Assembly: GCA_903854805.1 (NCBI GenBank)
Contig: CAINXK010000387.1
Location: 13,025 to 77,024, forward strand
DNA: 64,000 nt
Reading direction: 5' to 3'
From: an uncultured Anaerolineae bacterium
GTDB lineage: Bacteria > Chloroflexota > Anaerolineae > Anaerolineales > Villigracilaceae
A model generated the notes under the pieces. That model saw nothing but the letters and a program-made list of their open reading frames with translations, made no database searches and had not been told where the DNA came from. A program made the position numbers and the translations under genes. Below, in pieces: positions 27,707-36,319 of this stretch. Positions within the stretch are counted from its first letter, which is position 1. Every line of letters starts with the position of its first letter.

Positions 27707-28623
27707 AGTTTCTCAGCTATCCGTAATTTTGCGCTTCTTGCTCGCGAGTTCGCTTGCTTTTCGGTTTCATCAGCTTCGATAGGCTTGCGATTGATCTCCT
27801 TGATGCTAGCGCGATGGCTGCAGGTGCAGACAGGCTGGCGCGGAGGGCATATACAGTCGGTACTCTCACGGCGAAAATATTCTTTGACGAGACGATCTTC
27901 CAGCGAATGGAAGGACATAATTGCCAGGCGGCCGGCTGGCTTGAGCAGACTTACTGCCAGGGGAATTACTGTTTCGATGGATTCCAGCTCATTGTTTACT
28001 GCAATCCGCAGAGCCTGGAAGGTTCGAGTGGCCGGATGGATACGTTCTTTTTTCCCAATATATTTCAGTATCAAGTCGGCCAGGTCTTTGGTGGTGTGGA
28101 TCGGCCGGTTGTTGACGATGATGCGGGCGATTTTGCGTGAAAGGCGATCTTCCCCATATTGGAATATGATCGCTGCAATTTCATCTTCTGGTAAAGTGTT
28201 TACCAGGTCGGCAGCAGATTGGGATGCTTCCGGGCTAAAGCGCATATCCAATGGGCCATCATGCAGAAAGGAGAAGCCTCGTTCGGGTGTATCCAGCTGC
28301 ATAGATGAAACTCCGAAATCCAACAAGATCCCGTCCACTGTATTCCAACCCAACTTTTCTGCTTCGATCTTCATCATCAAATAGGAAGTCTGGATGATGT
28401 GCGCCCGCTTGCCAAAATTAGCCAGCCGTTCCTGGGCGAGTGCAAGTGCTTGTGGGTCCAAATCAAGGCCAAGGATTTCGCCGTCCGGAGCGCATTCTTC
28501 CAAAATACTGGCTGAATGCCCACCAGCACCAAGTGTGCCATCAATATATCGGCCTGCTGGTTTAGGTTGCAATGCGGTTATAATAGTTTTTAAGAGTACC
28601 GGTAAATGCGGTGCGTTTGACAT
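27703..28623 (-). CDS. rsmH: 16S rRNA (cytosine1402-N4)-methyltransferase RsmH
   Basis: A 306-aa SAM-dependent methyltransferase (MraW) modifying C1402 in the 16S decoding centre. The SAM-binding motif is YIDGTLGAGGHSASIL (about residues 23-38). LLDFGVSSMQLDTPERGFSF and SFHSLEDRLVKEYFR are signature segments. A CxCPPRxPxCxC-like cluster (CICPPRQPVCTC) lies near the C-terminus. It starts one base after the mraZ stop and is the second gene of the dcw cluster. Confidence 0.97.
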   Translation of the reverse strand: MSNAPHLPVLLKTIITALQPKPAGRYIDGTLGAGGHSASILEECAPDGEILGLDLDPQALALAQERLANFGKRAHIIQTSYLMMKIEAEKLGWNTVDGILLDFGVSSMQLDTPERGFSFLHDGPLDMRFSPEASQSAADLVNTLPEDEIAAIIFQYGEDRLSRKIARIIVNNRPIHTTKDLADLILKYIGKKERIHPATRTFQALRIAVNNELESIETVIPLAVSLLKPAGRLAIMSFHSLEDRLVKEYFRRESTDCICPPRQPVCTCSHRASIKEINRKPIEADETEKQANSRARSAKLRIAEKL

Positions 28624-28624
28624 A

Positions 28625-29065
28625 CTAGTTTTTTGTCGAAAGATCTAACATTGCGAAGCGTTGAGCATTGGCTTCTGTATCGAGGAGATTTTCGACCTGC
28701 AGGGCCCAATCGCCTGGTGTCCAAATCTCAAAATACTCACCCTGACCAACCAGAGTTGCTTCATTGCTGAGTGATAAGAGCTGGCGCGATTTCGGAGGTA
28801 CCAGGATGCGCCCGGCTTTATCAATTTCCACCTGGTAGGCAGTTGAAAGTACCAGGCGTTTTAGTAAGCGAGTGGCAGGATCGGTGATGTTCATGGAATT
28901 GAGCCGTTCATAAATTCGCATAAAATAGGCAGTGCCCATGACCATCAGATTTTTGTCGAACCCTTGAGAGATATAGGCGCCAGCTCCCAACGCATCACGG
29001 AACGCTGACGGAATTGTCAGTCGCCCTTTATCGTCGAGAGAATGTTGATACTGGCCCAAGAACAT
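28625..29065 (-). CDS. mraZ: Transcriptional regulator MraZ
   Basis: A 146-aa AbrB-like double-SpoVT protein that represses the dcw cluster by binding repeats in its own promoter. The two half-domains begin MFLGQYQHSLDDKGRLTIP and YQVEIDKAGRILVPPKSR; each has the D-x-x-G-R-(I/L)-x-(I/V)-P core. The start is at 29065 with AAAGGAGAG nine bases upstream; codons further upstream run into the operator and have no homology. Three MraZ-type boxes lie at 29115-29139. Confidence 0.95.
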   Translation of the reverse strand: MFLGQYQHSLDDKGRLTIPSAFRDALGAGAYISQGFDKNLMVMGTAYFMRIYERLNSMNITDPATRLLKRLVLSTAYQVEIDKAGRILVPPKSRQLLSLSNEATLVGQGEYFEIWTPGDWALQVENLLDTEANAQRFAMLDLSTKN

Positions 29066-29114
29066 TAGTTCTAACTCTCCTTTAATCAACAGAACGCCGG
29101 GATTTGTCCCGACG

Positions 29115-29139
29115 TTCCACTTCGTCCCACTTTCTCCCA
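29115..29139 (-). promoter_or_regulatory. MraZ operator: three 10-bp-spaced boxes
   Basis: On the minus strand the sequence contains TGGGA, TGGGA and TGGAA, each five bases from the next (29135-29139, 29125-29129, 29115-29119). Direct TGGGN repeats with 5-base spacers are the known MraZ-binding pattern. The boxes lie just downstream of the predicted transcription start, where bound MraZ would block the polymerase. Confidence 0.8.
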
Positions 29140-29150
29140 CTTACTTGCTT

Positions 29151-29179
29151 ATTTTACACCTTAAAAATTTTAAATTCAA
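29151..29179 (-). promoter_or_regulatory. Promoter of the dcw cluster (PmraZ)
   Basis: On the minus strand TTGAAT (29174-29179) and TAAAAT (29151-29156) are spaced by exactly 17 bases. Transcription would start near 29144, right before the MraZ boxes and about 80 bases before the mraZ ATG. Confidence 0.7.
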
Positions 29180-29360
29180 GAGGAAATAGATGTCTACACG
29201 TATGTTAATTACGCGCTTTCAAAAGTGAAAGCTATTTTATGGAATTACCCCGTTTGGGCGCAGATTATCTATACAAAAGCTGGTCTGGTTGGGGAAAATT
29301 AGCACAGTAGCAATTCGCTCTTGCAAAAAAAATGTACTTATTATGGTGAAAGTGACTCGT

Positions 29361-30239
29361 ATGAATCTTACTTTGCTTGAATCGTCCAATTGGAAAGATT
29401 ATGAATTGCTTGATAGTGGTGGCGGGCTAAAACTTGAAAGGTTTGGGCCATACCGGTTTTCTCGTCCTGAAGCCCAGGCGATTTGGAAACCTGGGTATCC
29501 GGAATCAAACTGGCGCGATGTTCATGCTGTTTTTCAACCTACCAGTGAAGAAAGCGGTGGGCACTGGGCCCTAAAGAAACAAGTTGATGACAAATGGATC
29601 ATGTCTTATGCTGGTATAAAATTTTGGGCCATGACCACCCCTGGGCGGCATCTGGGTGTGTTTCCCGAAGTTGCAGCTCATTGGGACTGGTATTCAGCTT
29701 TGATCGAAAAAGCAAATCGCCCGTTAAAAGTTCTCAATTTATTTGGATATACTGGTCTGGCATCCCTGGTGGCGGCAAAAGCCGGAGCCCAGGTAACACA
29801 TCTGGATGCTTCTAAAAAATCGGTAACCTGGGCGCGTGACAACCAGATCCTTTCTGGGTTGGAGCAAAGGCCCATTCGATGGATCGTGGATGACGCACTC
29901 GGGTTTGTTGAGCGTGAGGTCCGGCGCGGAGCCAAATATGATGGCATTATTCTGGATCCGCCCAAGTTTGGGCGAGGACCGAAAGGCGAAGTTTGGGAAG
30001 TATATGAGTCTCTACCGGCTCTCCTGACAGCATGCCGCTTGATCTTGAGTGATACGCCACTCTTTATTGCGCTGACGGCTTATGCAGTTCGTGCTTCAGG
30101 AGTCCATCTTTACCAAAGCCTGGAAGAAATGATGATGCCGTTCAAGGGCAGCACAGATGCAGGTGAACTGGTAACCCGGGAAAAAAGCGCCGGGCGGTTA
30201 TTATCCCAGGCGGTTTATGCGCGTTGGCAGGCAGAGTAA
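29361..30239 (+). CDS. Class I SAM-dependent RNA methyltransferase (RlmI/RlmK-like)
   Basis: A 292-aa methyltransferase of the COG1092 type. The SAM-binding motif is VLNLFGYTGLASLVAAKAGAQVTHLDAS, and the catalytic-site motif is ILDPPKFGRGPKGE (DPPKF). The N-terminal part is short and lacks the PUA domain of RlmI, so it is likely an rRNA cytosine-C5 methyltransferase of the shorter type, target unknown. The ATG at 29361 is chosen (GGTGAA ten bases upstream); ATG at 29343 is possible but has no ribosome-binding site. It is divergent from mraZ. A fuller RlmI-like gene lies at 54913. Confidence 0.82.
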   Translation: MNLTLLESSNWKDYELLDSGGGLKLERFGPYRFSRPEAQAIWKPGYPESNWRDVHAVFQPTSEESGGHWALKKQVDDKWIMSYAGIKFWAMTTPGRHLGVFPEVAAHWDWYSALIEKANRPLKVLNLFGYTGLASLVAAKAGAQVTHLDASKKSVTWARDNQILSGLEQRPIRWIVDDALGFVEREVRRGAKYDGIILDPPKFGRGPKGEVWEVYESLPALLTACRLILSDTPLFIALTAYAVRASGVHLYQSLEEMMMPFKGSTDAGELVTREKSAGRLLSQAVYARWQAE

Positions 30240-30314
30240 TTTACTCGCACCCGGTCTTTTGATTGTTTTGTATGTCGATTATTCAGCCATAATAAAAAAT
30301 TATGAGAGGTGTTT

Positions 30315-31352
30315 ATGTCATTGCACGAAGAAATTTTTGAACAGCCCCAGCGTCTGGGGCAGTTGTTGCAATCACAACGCGAGACAGTAATAAAGATTGC
30401 CGATAAAATCCGCATACATGATCCTAAATATGTTTTTTTGGCAGCGCGTGGCACCTCAGATAATGCCGGGCGTTACGCCAACTACCTATGGGGTGCGCAC
30501 AATCACTTACCGTTGGCATTAGCGACTCCCTCGCTCTTTACTTATTACAACGAGCCGCCACGTCTGGATGGAGCCTTTGTGGTGGGTGTTTCACAATCAG
30601 GTAAGTCGCCGGATATTGTCAGTGTGTTAACGGAAGGTCGCAAGCAGGGTTGCCTGACGTTGGCAGTAACCAATGCTCCCGATTCTCCATTGGCCGAAGC
30701 CGCTGAGCTGGTGCTTGATATTCAGGCCGGCACTGAAAAGGCGGTTGCCGCCACCAAAACTTATACTGCTGAGTTAATGGCACTGGCAATGATCTCTGTC
30801 GCATTGCGTGGCGATGAAAAAGCCTGGGCTGATCTGGCAAAAGTGCCTGGTTGGATCGAAGAAGTGCTCCAGCAGGATGCCAGCATAGCGCGCATGACCG
30901 AGCGTTTCCGATATATGTACCAGTGTGTGGTACTTGGGCGCGGCTATAACTATGCGACTGCTTTTGAGTGGGCGCTGAAATTGAAAGAACTGACCTACGT
31001 GGTTGCTGAACCTTATTCTTCTGCAGATTTTCAGCATGGGCCAATTGCCATGGTCGAGGGCGGATTTCCTGTAATGGCGGTATCGCCGCAAGGTAAGGTC
31101 TTTGATTCAATGCTTGAAATGCTTACGCGCTTGCGCAGAAATCAAAATGCTGAGCTTGTAGTGATTTCTGATGATCCACGTGCCCTTGAACTGGGCCAGT
31201 CAACCATTAAATTACCCGGCGGTATGCCTGAATGGTTGACTCCTATTGTCACAATCGTCGCGGCTCAATTATTTGCCTGCCACCTGACGACGGTTAAAGG
31301 CTACAATACAGAAGCACCGCGCAGCATCACAAAAATTACCGAAACGAATTGA
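30315..31352 (+). CDS. SIS-domain amino-sugar phosphate isomerase/deaminase (NagB-II-like)
   Basis: A 345-aa protein with two SIS domains (residues ~30-165 and ~195-330) like the isomerase half of GlmS but without the glutaminase domain. Motifs: ARGTSDNAGRYANYLW, VGVSQSGKSPDIV, GTEKAVAATKTYTAEL, ALKLKELTYVVAEPYSSADFQHGP. Such stand-alone proteins include the NagB-II glucosamine-6-phosphate deaminases, feeding amino sugars into glycolysis; AgaS or FrlB-type activities are alternatives. ATG at 30315 has GAGAGG five bases upstream. It converges on the ChbG/GH18/GH4 cluster, which supports an amino-sugar role. Confidence 0.78.
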   Translation: MSLHEEIFEQPQRLGQLLQSQRETVIKIADKIRIHDPKYVFLAARGTSDNAGRYANYLWGAHNHLPLALATPSLFTYYNEPPRLDGAFVVGVSQSGKSPDIVSVLTEGRKQGCLTLAVTNAPDSPLAEAAELVLDIQAGTEKAVAATKTYTAELMALAMISVALRGDEKAWADLAKVPGWIEEVLQQDASIARMTERFRYMYQCVVLGRGYNYATAFEWALKLKELTYVVAEPYSSADFQHGPIAMVEGGFPVMAVSPQGKVFDSMLEMLTRLRRNQNAELVVISDDPRALELGQSTIKLPGGMPEWLTPIVTIVAAQLFACHLTTVKGYNTEAPRSITKITETN

Positions 31353-31365
31353 AGAACAGATACGC

Positions 31366-31406
31366 GAAACGCAAATGGGCAGGCCAAGCCTGCCCATTTG
31401 CGTTTC
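31366..31406. terminator. Bidirectional hairpin terminator
   Basis: A perfect 19-bp stem (GAAACGCAAATGGGCAGGC and complement) with 3-base loop CAA lies 13 bases after the SIS gene stop. It is between convergent genes and may end both transcripts. The remaining spacer to 31591 contains nothing else recognisable. Confidence 0.75.
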
Positions 31407-31591
31407 ATCTCAGTAAGGTTTACGAAAATTTATATTAAATTGCACGGAATAGATTGTTATTGTGGTTATTTTGATGCTACGCTGTTTCGCGTGCGCAAAA
31501 GTAAACACTAATCTGGCGGGGAAAATCAACTGCGTGGGCAATATTTGAGCAAATCCAACTCGGCGTAAGTGTCTTCGATGTTAATGTATTT

Positions 31592-32422
31592 TTATAACAG
31601 CGCAAAGCTGATCAATTCAATCCCAAGTTTATCCACTTCTTTGCGCAGGGCCGGGTCTGTCAAAATCTCCAATTCAGCATGGCGTTGATAAGCATAGCTC
31701 GATTCTTTTGCGAAGGCTTGATTTACATAGCCAGGGTGGCACATGATCTCGAAGCATCCGTTGGGGAGTAACAGTCTCAGAATCCGTAGAAACTCAGAGC
31801 GTGTGGCTTGTTTATCATAAAAGGATGCGAAAAATGCGTCTGGGCTGCGTGGTTGAAATTCTTCCAGCATCCGGGGAGCAGACGCAAGCATTGCTTCGAC
31901 CAGTTCTTCCGGGATGCCGGCATTATACGGATCCTGGCTGTGGGCCAGGGGTAATCGAATCGGGAGATTGTAGTCTCTGGCCAATTCCAGCAAGGCTTTG
32001 AGAATCTCTGGAGTGAAATATGATGAGTGGTGGTGGGAATCGAGGTGGGTGGGCTTTTTACCGGCGGCAGCCACGAATGCTTCGATTTGGGCCTGCCATT
32101 CGGCTTTTATGATTTCTGGATCAAGATCGGCGGCTCGGTTGATGAGAGTTTCCTGGTTGATGAATTTACCATCAGGACTGGTCAGACCGGGGATCTCTGC
32201 AGCCGGCAGGATAGGCCTGCCAGAAGTAAGAACAAGGTGAACACCCAGCCCCAGCTGCGGGGTTTCCTGGATTGCGATTTTGATATCTGTAACAACGCTG
32301 GGCATATTCATCATGCAGGTGCTTGAAGTGACCATGCCGTTCAGGTGGGCGTGGCGGATACCGCGGGAAATATCGGGGGTGCGGCCGTAATCGTCCGCGT
32401 TGATGATCAGGCGTGTGCTCAA
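31592..32422 (-). CDS. ChbG/HpnK-type carbohydrate deacetylase
   Basis: A 276-aa YdjC-family deacetylase. The metal-site motifs are LIINADDYGRTP near the N-terminus, GVHLVLTSGRP, and THLDSHHHSS. E. coli ChbG removes one acetyl group from chitobiose-6-phosphate so that GH4 ChbF can hydrolyse it; the GH4 gene in this cluster makes the same use plausible. The start is set to TTG at 32422, with GAGG 8 bases upstream and aligned to the family N-terminus; a TTG at 32458 is an alternative. Last gene of the minus-strand sugar operon. Confidence 0.82.
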   Translation of the reverse strand: MSTRLIINADDYGRTPDISRGIRHAHLNGMVTSSTCMMNMPSVVTDIKIAIQETPQLGLGVHLVLTSGRPILPAAEIPGLTSPDGKFINQETLINRAADLDPEIIKAEWQAQIEAFVAAAGKKPTHLDSHHHSSYFTPEILKALLELARDYNLPIRLPLAHSQDPYNAGIPEELVEAMLASAPRMLEEFQPRSPDAFFASFYDKQATRSEFLRILRLLLPNGCFEIMCHPGYVNQAFAKESSYAYQRHAELEILTDPALRKEVDKLGIELISFALL

Positions 32423-32466
32423 TAGCTTATCCTCGGAATGTTTATAGTTTTGATGCAATCCACAAA

Positions 32467-33486
32467 TTATTTACTTGCCTGGTGGATGGCATTCAGTAAC
32501 GAGGCATCTCCAGATGCATCCAGTTCGAGAGTCCAAAACATGACACCCGAGGCCCTCTGTCTGGCCACCAGGGTCTTTTTTGTTACCGTTGCCAGACCGT
32601 TATACCGTTCTTCGCTGCCATGGTAATTATATACATCTGACTGGGCTGCGGAAGGGTCAGATTGGACCAGCTTGCGGTAAGGGATTTCACCTGGGCGTGA
32701 GTAAAATGGGATGCCAAGTACAAGCTTTTCGGACGGCAGCCCACGGGCCACCCAGTAGTCCAAGCTCCTGGTAAATTGATCCATCGTTGCATGCCCGGGT
32801 TCGTCATAGGCCATGACATTAATAAAATCCAGTACGGAAAAGCATTCAGTGGGGATACCCAGTCCGAATTCGTCACCGGATGAGATTACGGCGGCGCTAA
32901 GAAGCTTTTCTGGTAATGCGGCGCGCAGTTCACGAATAAGCGCTGCGAAGTATTGGGCGGATTCGCCTGGATCGGGGTATTCCCAGTCAATATCTACCCC
33001 GTCGAAACCGTAAGCGTTCACAACTTTTAGGGTCTCGCTGATAAAAATTGCGCGTTTTTGTGGGTCAGATGCTACCTTCTCGAATTGTTTATCCCATCCC
33101 CAACCACCAATCGAAATCAGGGTGCGAACATTATTCTGGTGACCTCGGGCCACCAGGCCCTTGATCTTCCATGCATTGGTCAGCGGCAAAAAGGTGCCAT
33201 CGTCGTTGGGAATCAAGAAGGCATAATTGATATGCGTCAATTTGGTAAATGGGATAGCCTCCACGACTATTCCATCAGTTGCGTATCCAATAATTCGGAA
33301 AGGGTTTGGCAAAACAGCGGGCGCTGTGGGTTGGGCTGTAGGCTGAATGGCAGGTGGTTTTTTTGTGGATTGAATTGGCACCGATGTTGCTGGTACGTTG
33401 TTGGGCGTGGAAGTTTGTAAGTTGCCACAAGCGCATAATAGCAAAATACTGCAGATGGTCAGTGTAAAAACAAATTTGATGTCCAT
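32467..33486 (-). CDS. Lipoprotein glycoside hydrolase family 18 (chitinase-like)
   Basis: A 339-aa secreted lipoprotein. The signal peptide ends in the lipobox LLCAC with Cys20 as lipidation site. A Pro/Thr-rich linker spans ~21-60. The GH18 TIM barrel shows SIGGWG (125-130) and the DxxDxDxE catalytic motif DGVDIDWE (162-169, acid Glu169). SEKLVLGIPFYSRPG and MFWTLELD are further barrel strands. The substrate is likely a beta-1,4-GlcNAc polymer or related glycan, cleaved at the cell surface to feed the ABC importer encoded upstream. Confidence 0.85.
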   Translation of the reverse strand: MDIKFVFTLTICSILLLCACGNLQTSTPNNVPATSVPIQSTKKPPAIQPTAQPTAPAVLPNPFRIIGYATDGIVVEAIPFTKLTHINYAFLIPNDDGTFLPLTNAWKIKGLVARGHQNNVRTLISIGGWGWDKQFEKVASDPQKRAIFISETLKVVNAYGFDGVDIDWEYPDPGESAQYFAALIRELRAALPEKLLSAAVISSGDEFGLGIPTECFSVLDFINVMAYDEPGHATMDQFTRSLDYWVARGLPSEKLVLGIPFYSRPGEIPYRKLVQSDPSAAQSDVYNYHGSEERYNGLATVTKKTLVARQRASGVMFWTLELDASGDASLLNAIHQASK

Positions 33487-33507
33487 TTTAACTATTTTCT
33501 GGGCATT

Positions 33508-34506
33508 TTATTCATTTGGCAGCAATGATTGATTTTTGATGGCATGAACAGTTTCTGCAAGCATAGAGCGGATGGCAGGGTTGTTGGAAATGTTAGCCTG
33601 CTCCATTCCGATTAATACTGCGCCAAGCACCGGAGGCACCTTTAAGCGCACAAGCCGGGCATTTGGAGCGGTACTTTGAATTTTGGTACGCATTGGGTTG
33701 ACGAGTAGCTCGCCACCTTCAAACATACTACCTGAAAGGACAACATCGAAGCTGAGTTTTTCAAAATTGAGCTGATGAATTACGCCGCAGGACATTTCGC
33801 CCAATTCATTGCCGGCCCAGTTAATCAATTCACTTGCCACAGGATCGCCAGAATAGGCGGTTTTGAATACCAGCGGGGCTGTTTCTGCGCCGATCTGGTA
33901 GTGGCCCTCAGTGTATCCCTCCAACAGGTCTTCAAGGCTGTCTGCGCCGGCGTATTTGATGAATGTGTCGCATAACGCAGTCTGTTGCCCTCTTTTTGTC
34001 CATGCATATCCAACTAACTGCATGGCGTGGTACACCAATTCGGATGAGCCAGCAGCCTCGCCCATCATGATCCCGTATCCTGTGACGCGTCCTTCTCGTT
34101 GGTGGTTTTCGTCCCATCCACGGCAATTACAGCCTGTGCCTGAGACAACATTGACGCCCCAGCCTGCTTCCGCCCCCGCCACGAGTCCCGGAATGGCATC
34201 GTTGACCAGGGCCACGGGGGCTTGCAATCCTAACTGCCCGACACTTGCCAGCATGGCGGGTTTTTCACTGGGCCAATCATATCCAGCAATTCCGAAACCG
34301 GCTCCTGAAATGTCCTGACGTTTAATCCGCGCCATGGCTAATGCTTGCTCCAGGGCGGTGATCATGGAGTTTGCCATACCGTCAAAGCCAACACTCTGGT
34401 GGTTGGCAGGACCGCCCTCCCCAAAGCCGGTTACACGGCCCATCTCGTTTGCAATGAGCATGTGCGTTTTTGTGCCACCCAGGTCAGCACCTAAAAAATA
34501 ACGCAT
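33508..34506 (-). CDS. BadF/BadG-type ATPase, probable N-acetylglucosamine kinase
   Basis: A 332-aa ASKHA-fold kinase. The phosphate-1 motif is FLGADLGGTKTHMLIAN, phosphate-2 is VNVVSGTGCNCRG, and the adenosine motif is VVLSGSMFEGG. The family includes N-acetylglucosamine kinases of the mammalian NAGK type. In this cluster it would phosphorylate imported GlcNAc or chitooligosaccharide, replacing the PTS step of the E. coli chb pathway. Located between GH18 and GH4 on the same strand. Substrate is inferred from context. Confidence 0.75.
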   Translation of the reverse strand: MRYFLGADLGGTKTHMLIANEMGRVTGFGEGGPANHQSVGFDGMANSMITALEQALAMARIKRQDISGAGFGIAGYDWPSEKPAMLASVGQLGLQAPVALVNDAIPGLVAGAEAGWGVNVVSGTGCNCRGWDENHQREGRVTGYGIMMGEAAGSSELVYHAMQLVGYAWTKRGQQTALCDTFIKYAGADSLEDLLEGYTEGHYQIGAETAPLVFKTAYSGDPVASELINWAGNELGEMSCGVIHQLNFEKLSFDVVLSGSMFEGGELLVNPMRTKIQSTAPNARLVRLKVPPVLGAVLIGMEQANISNNPAIRSMLAETVHAIKNQSLLPNE

Positions 34507-34566
34507 AAAATTTCTAATTCCTCTGCAATTAACTTCGGATTTTGTGTCGAAAAAATGCTGGAAAGA

Positions 34567-34630
34567 TAAATTGGTAAATTGGACAATTGGTGAGGCGCAA
34601 ACCTACCAACCAACCAATCTACCAATCCTT
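34567..34630. repeat. Imperfect inverted repeat rich in CCAAT/ATTGG
   Basis: ATTGGTAAATTGG and CCAATCTACCAAT pair with one mismatch, with further partial pairing inside (ATTGGTGAGG with CCTACCAAC). The element fills much of the 174-base gap between the GH4 and kinase genes. It could be a hairpin that processes or attenuates the operon mRNA, or a dispersed repeat. Confidence 0.4.
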
Positions 34631-34680
34631 GAATCCATCAATCTGATAGGTGCCGGCCCGGTGCTTGGTGCAGCCAGGAC

Positions 34681-35979
34681 TTATTTCCAGAATTGTGGCA
34701 AATGTTCACGGTGTGTTTCCAGCATATCATCGAGCACTGCCTGCACTTTGTCAGCCTTTGGTCCTAGTGGGTGTGCCAGTAATGCCTGGTAAGCAGCATC
34801 GCGGTCACCATGTACAGCAGCTTCAACCGTCAAAATCTCGTATGACTTTATCTGTGCGATCAACCCGAAACAGGCGGGTGGAAGAGGTTCGGTCGGTAGC
34901 GGAGTGATGCCGCTCTTTTTTACAGTCGATGGCATTTCCAGTACCCATTCAGCCGGCCACCCCTTGACTGCACCGCCATTCTTGATGTTTACAACGTGTG
35001 TTTCACCCAGGTCATTAAAGTGAGCATTCAGTAATTGAGTTGCCACTGTTGAGTAATAGGCTCCACCGCGTTCCATTAATTTGGCGGGGGGTTCTTTGAG
35101 ACTGGGGTCAGCGTATTCGTTTAGCAATACCTTTTCGATGGCAATTACTTCATCGGCGCGCGATGGCGGCCATTTTTCCTGCGATTTGAGCTTCTTATCG
35201 GTGTGATAGAAATACTGCAGGTAATAATTGGGGATCATTTGCAATACTTCAATGGTGCGAGCTTCCCATTCTGGCTGTTCTTCTAATTTAAGTTCCTTGA
35301 TGAATTCATTAATGACTTGCGGCCAGACGTCCTCGCCATCGACAGTAAACCCGCGGTGCCAGGAGAGATGATTTAGTCCGAGTGTCTTTAGCTCGGTGTG
35401 CGCGGGATCGATGTGCCTGCCTATGGCTTTTTCCAATCCTTCAATAATCATCATTTTGGCTGTGATTGGCACATTACAAACCCCCACAGCGGGTGTGCCG
35501 GATGCGTATTGGCTGAGGGCCTGGGTATTCAATCCGGCCGGATTGGTAAAGTTCACAAGCATCGCGCCAGGAGCGGATAGGTCTTGCATGTCTGCTGCGA
35601 TTTTGAGAATAACCGGGATGGTGCGCAGAGCCTTGCCCATGCCGCCCACGCCAGTTGTTTCCTGTCCGATGAGCCCATGGCGCAAACCCAGATATTCGTC
35701 CTTGCGACGGGCTTCCATGTGCCCAACTCGCAGCTGGGTAGTTACGTAGTTGGCATCCTTGACAGCCTCGCGCTGGTTGGTGGTAAGGATTACCTTGAAA
35801 AGTGATCCTTTGAACTCCACCATGCGTTGAGCAAAACTACCCACTACCTTGAGACGTTCTTCATCTATGTCCATCAGCCAGAGTTCGTCGATTGGAAACT
35901 GTTCAATCCGTTCCAGGAATCCATTGACAAGTTCAGGGGTGTAGGTTGAACCGCCACCGATAACTGCTACTTTTAGCAT
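34681..35979 (-). CDS. GH4 6-phospho-beta-glycosidase (ChbF/CelF-like)
   Basis: A 432-aa NAD- and divalent-metal-dependent glycoside hydrolase of family 4. The NAD-binding motif is VAVIGGGSTYTPELV at the N-terminus. GVCNVP contains the metal-binding Cys, and LGLNHLSWHRG the metal-binding His region. GH4 members of this type hydrolyse 6-phospho-beta-glucosides; E. coli ChbF acts on mono-deacetylated chitobiose-6-phosphate. The ATG has GAGGAG six bases upstream. Neighbours (ChbG-like, kinase, GH18) support a chitooligosaccharide substrate, though cellobiose-6-phosphate is possible. Confidence 0.85.
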   Translation of the reverse strand: MLKVAVIGGGSTYTPELVNGFLERIEQFPIDELWLMDIDEERLKVVGSFAQRMVEFKGSLFKVILTTNQREAVKDANYVTTQLRVGHMEARRKDEYLGLRHGLIGQETTGVGGMGKALRTIPVILKIAADMQDLSAPGAMLVNFTNPAGLNTQALSQYASGTPAVGVCNVPITAKMMIIEGLEKAIGRHIDPAHTELKTLGLNHLSWHRGFTVDGEDVWPQVINEFIKELKLEEQPEWEARTIEVLQMIPNYYLQYFYHTDKKLKSQEKWPPSRADEVIAIEKVLLNEYADPSLKEPPAKLMERGGAYYSTVATQLLNAHFNDLGETHVVNIKNGGAVKGWPAEWVLEMPSTVKKSGITPLPTEPLPPACFGLIAQIKSYEILTVEAAVHGDRDAAYQALLAHPLGPKADKVQAVLDDMLETHREHLPQFWK

Positions 35980-36319
35980 GCTTCACTCCTCGAGGATTTA
36001 TTACGAATCATCAAATCAGCATATCTACTTACTGGGTCGGTTCCCAAGGTCAGGAAACTTTGCTTTGATGGAATAACCGCTTTGCGAAAAGAACATAAGA
36101 TGTTTATAGTGGTGTTTTGGCAGACGATCTACCTGCCAAAACACCACTTGCGGGGCAAACCATCAATGTTAGGGTGGTTTTTGCAGAATAAGCAGAATGG
36201 TTATGTGCAAAACCGAAGGACCCGTGAGTGATGACGAATTAGCTGTGATAAATTTGTAATCACTCACGGTTATAAAAAATTAAAAACAGGTTTTTCTTAT
36301 TCGGTAATTAGATCTTTCG
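35980..36319. other. Intergenic region inside the sugar operon with repeat structure
   Basis: This 340-base gap separates the permease and GH4 genes. It holds the diverged repeat unit (36109-36240) and an 11-bp inverted repeat CCGTGAGTGAT/ATCACTCACGG at 36222-36232 and 36259-36269 with a 26-base loop. No promoter for GH4 was convincing; an internal promoter or an insertion could explain the gap. Confidence 0.5.
36109..36240 (+). repeat. Diverged partial copy of the MITE-like element
   Basis: A 15-bp perfect hairpin (GTGGTGTTTTGGCAG and complement, 9-base loop) is followed directly by TTGCGGGGCAAACCATC and, 49 bases from the start of that block, ATGGTTATG. The element at 51334-51545 has the same order and spacing (48 bases) with a different but also perfectly paired hairpin. 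Similarity continues into CAAAA.GAAG.AC..G.GAGT. Terminal repeats and target duplication were not found here. Confidence 0.6.

Noticed and set aside
29289..29360. 24-codon upstream extension of the short RlmI-like methyltransferase
   Set aside because: No ribosome-binding site and no family similarity before residue 25.
36144..36240. GGGGCAAACC resembling the core of a c-di-GMP-I riboswitch
   Set aside because: The second conserved strand (ACGCAAAGCC-like) and tetraloop-receptor arrangement are missing in both copies, and neither lies in a leader of a coherent target gene.
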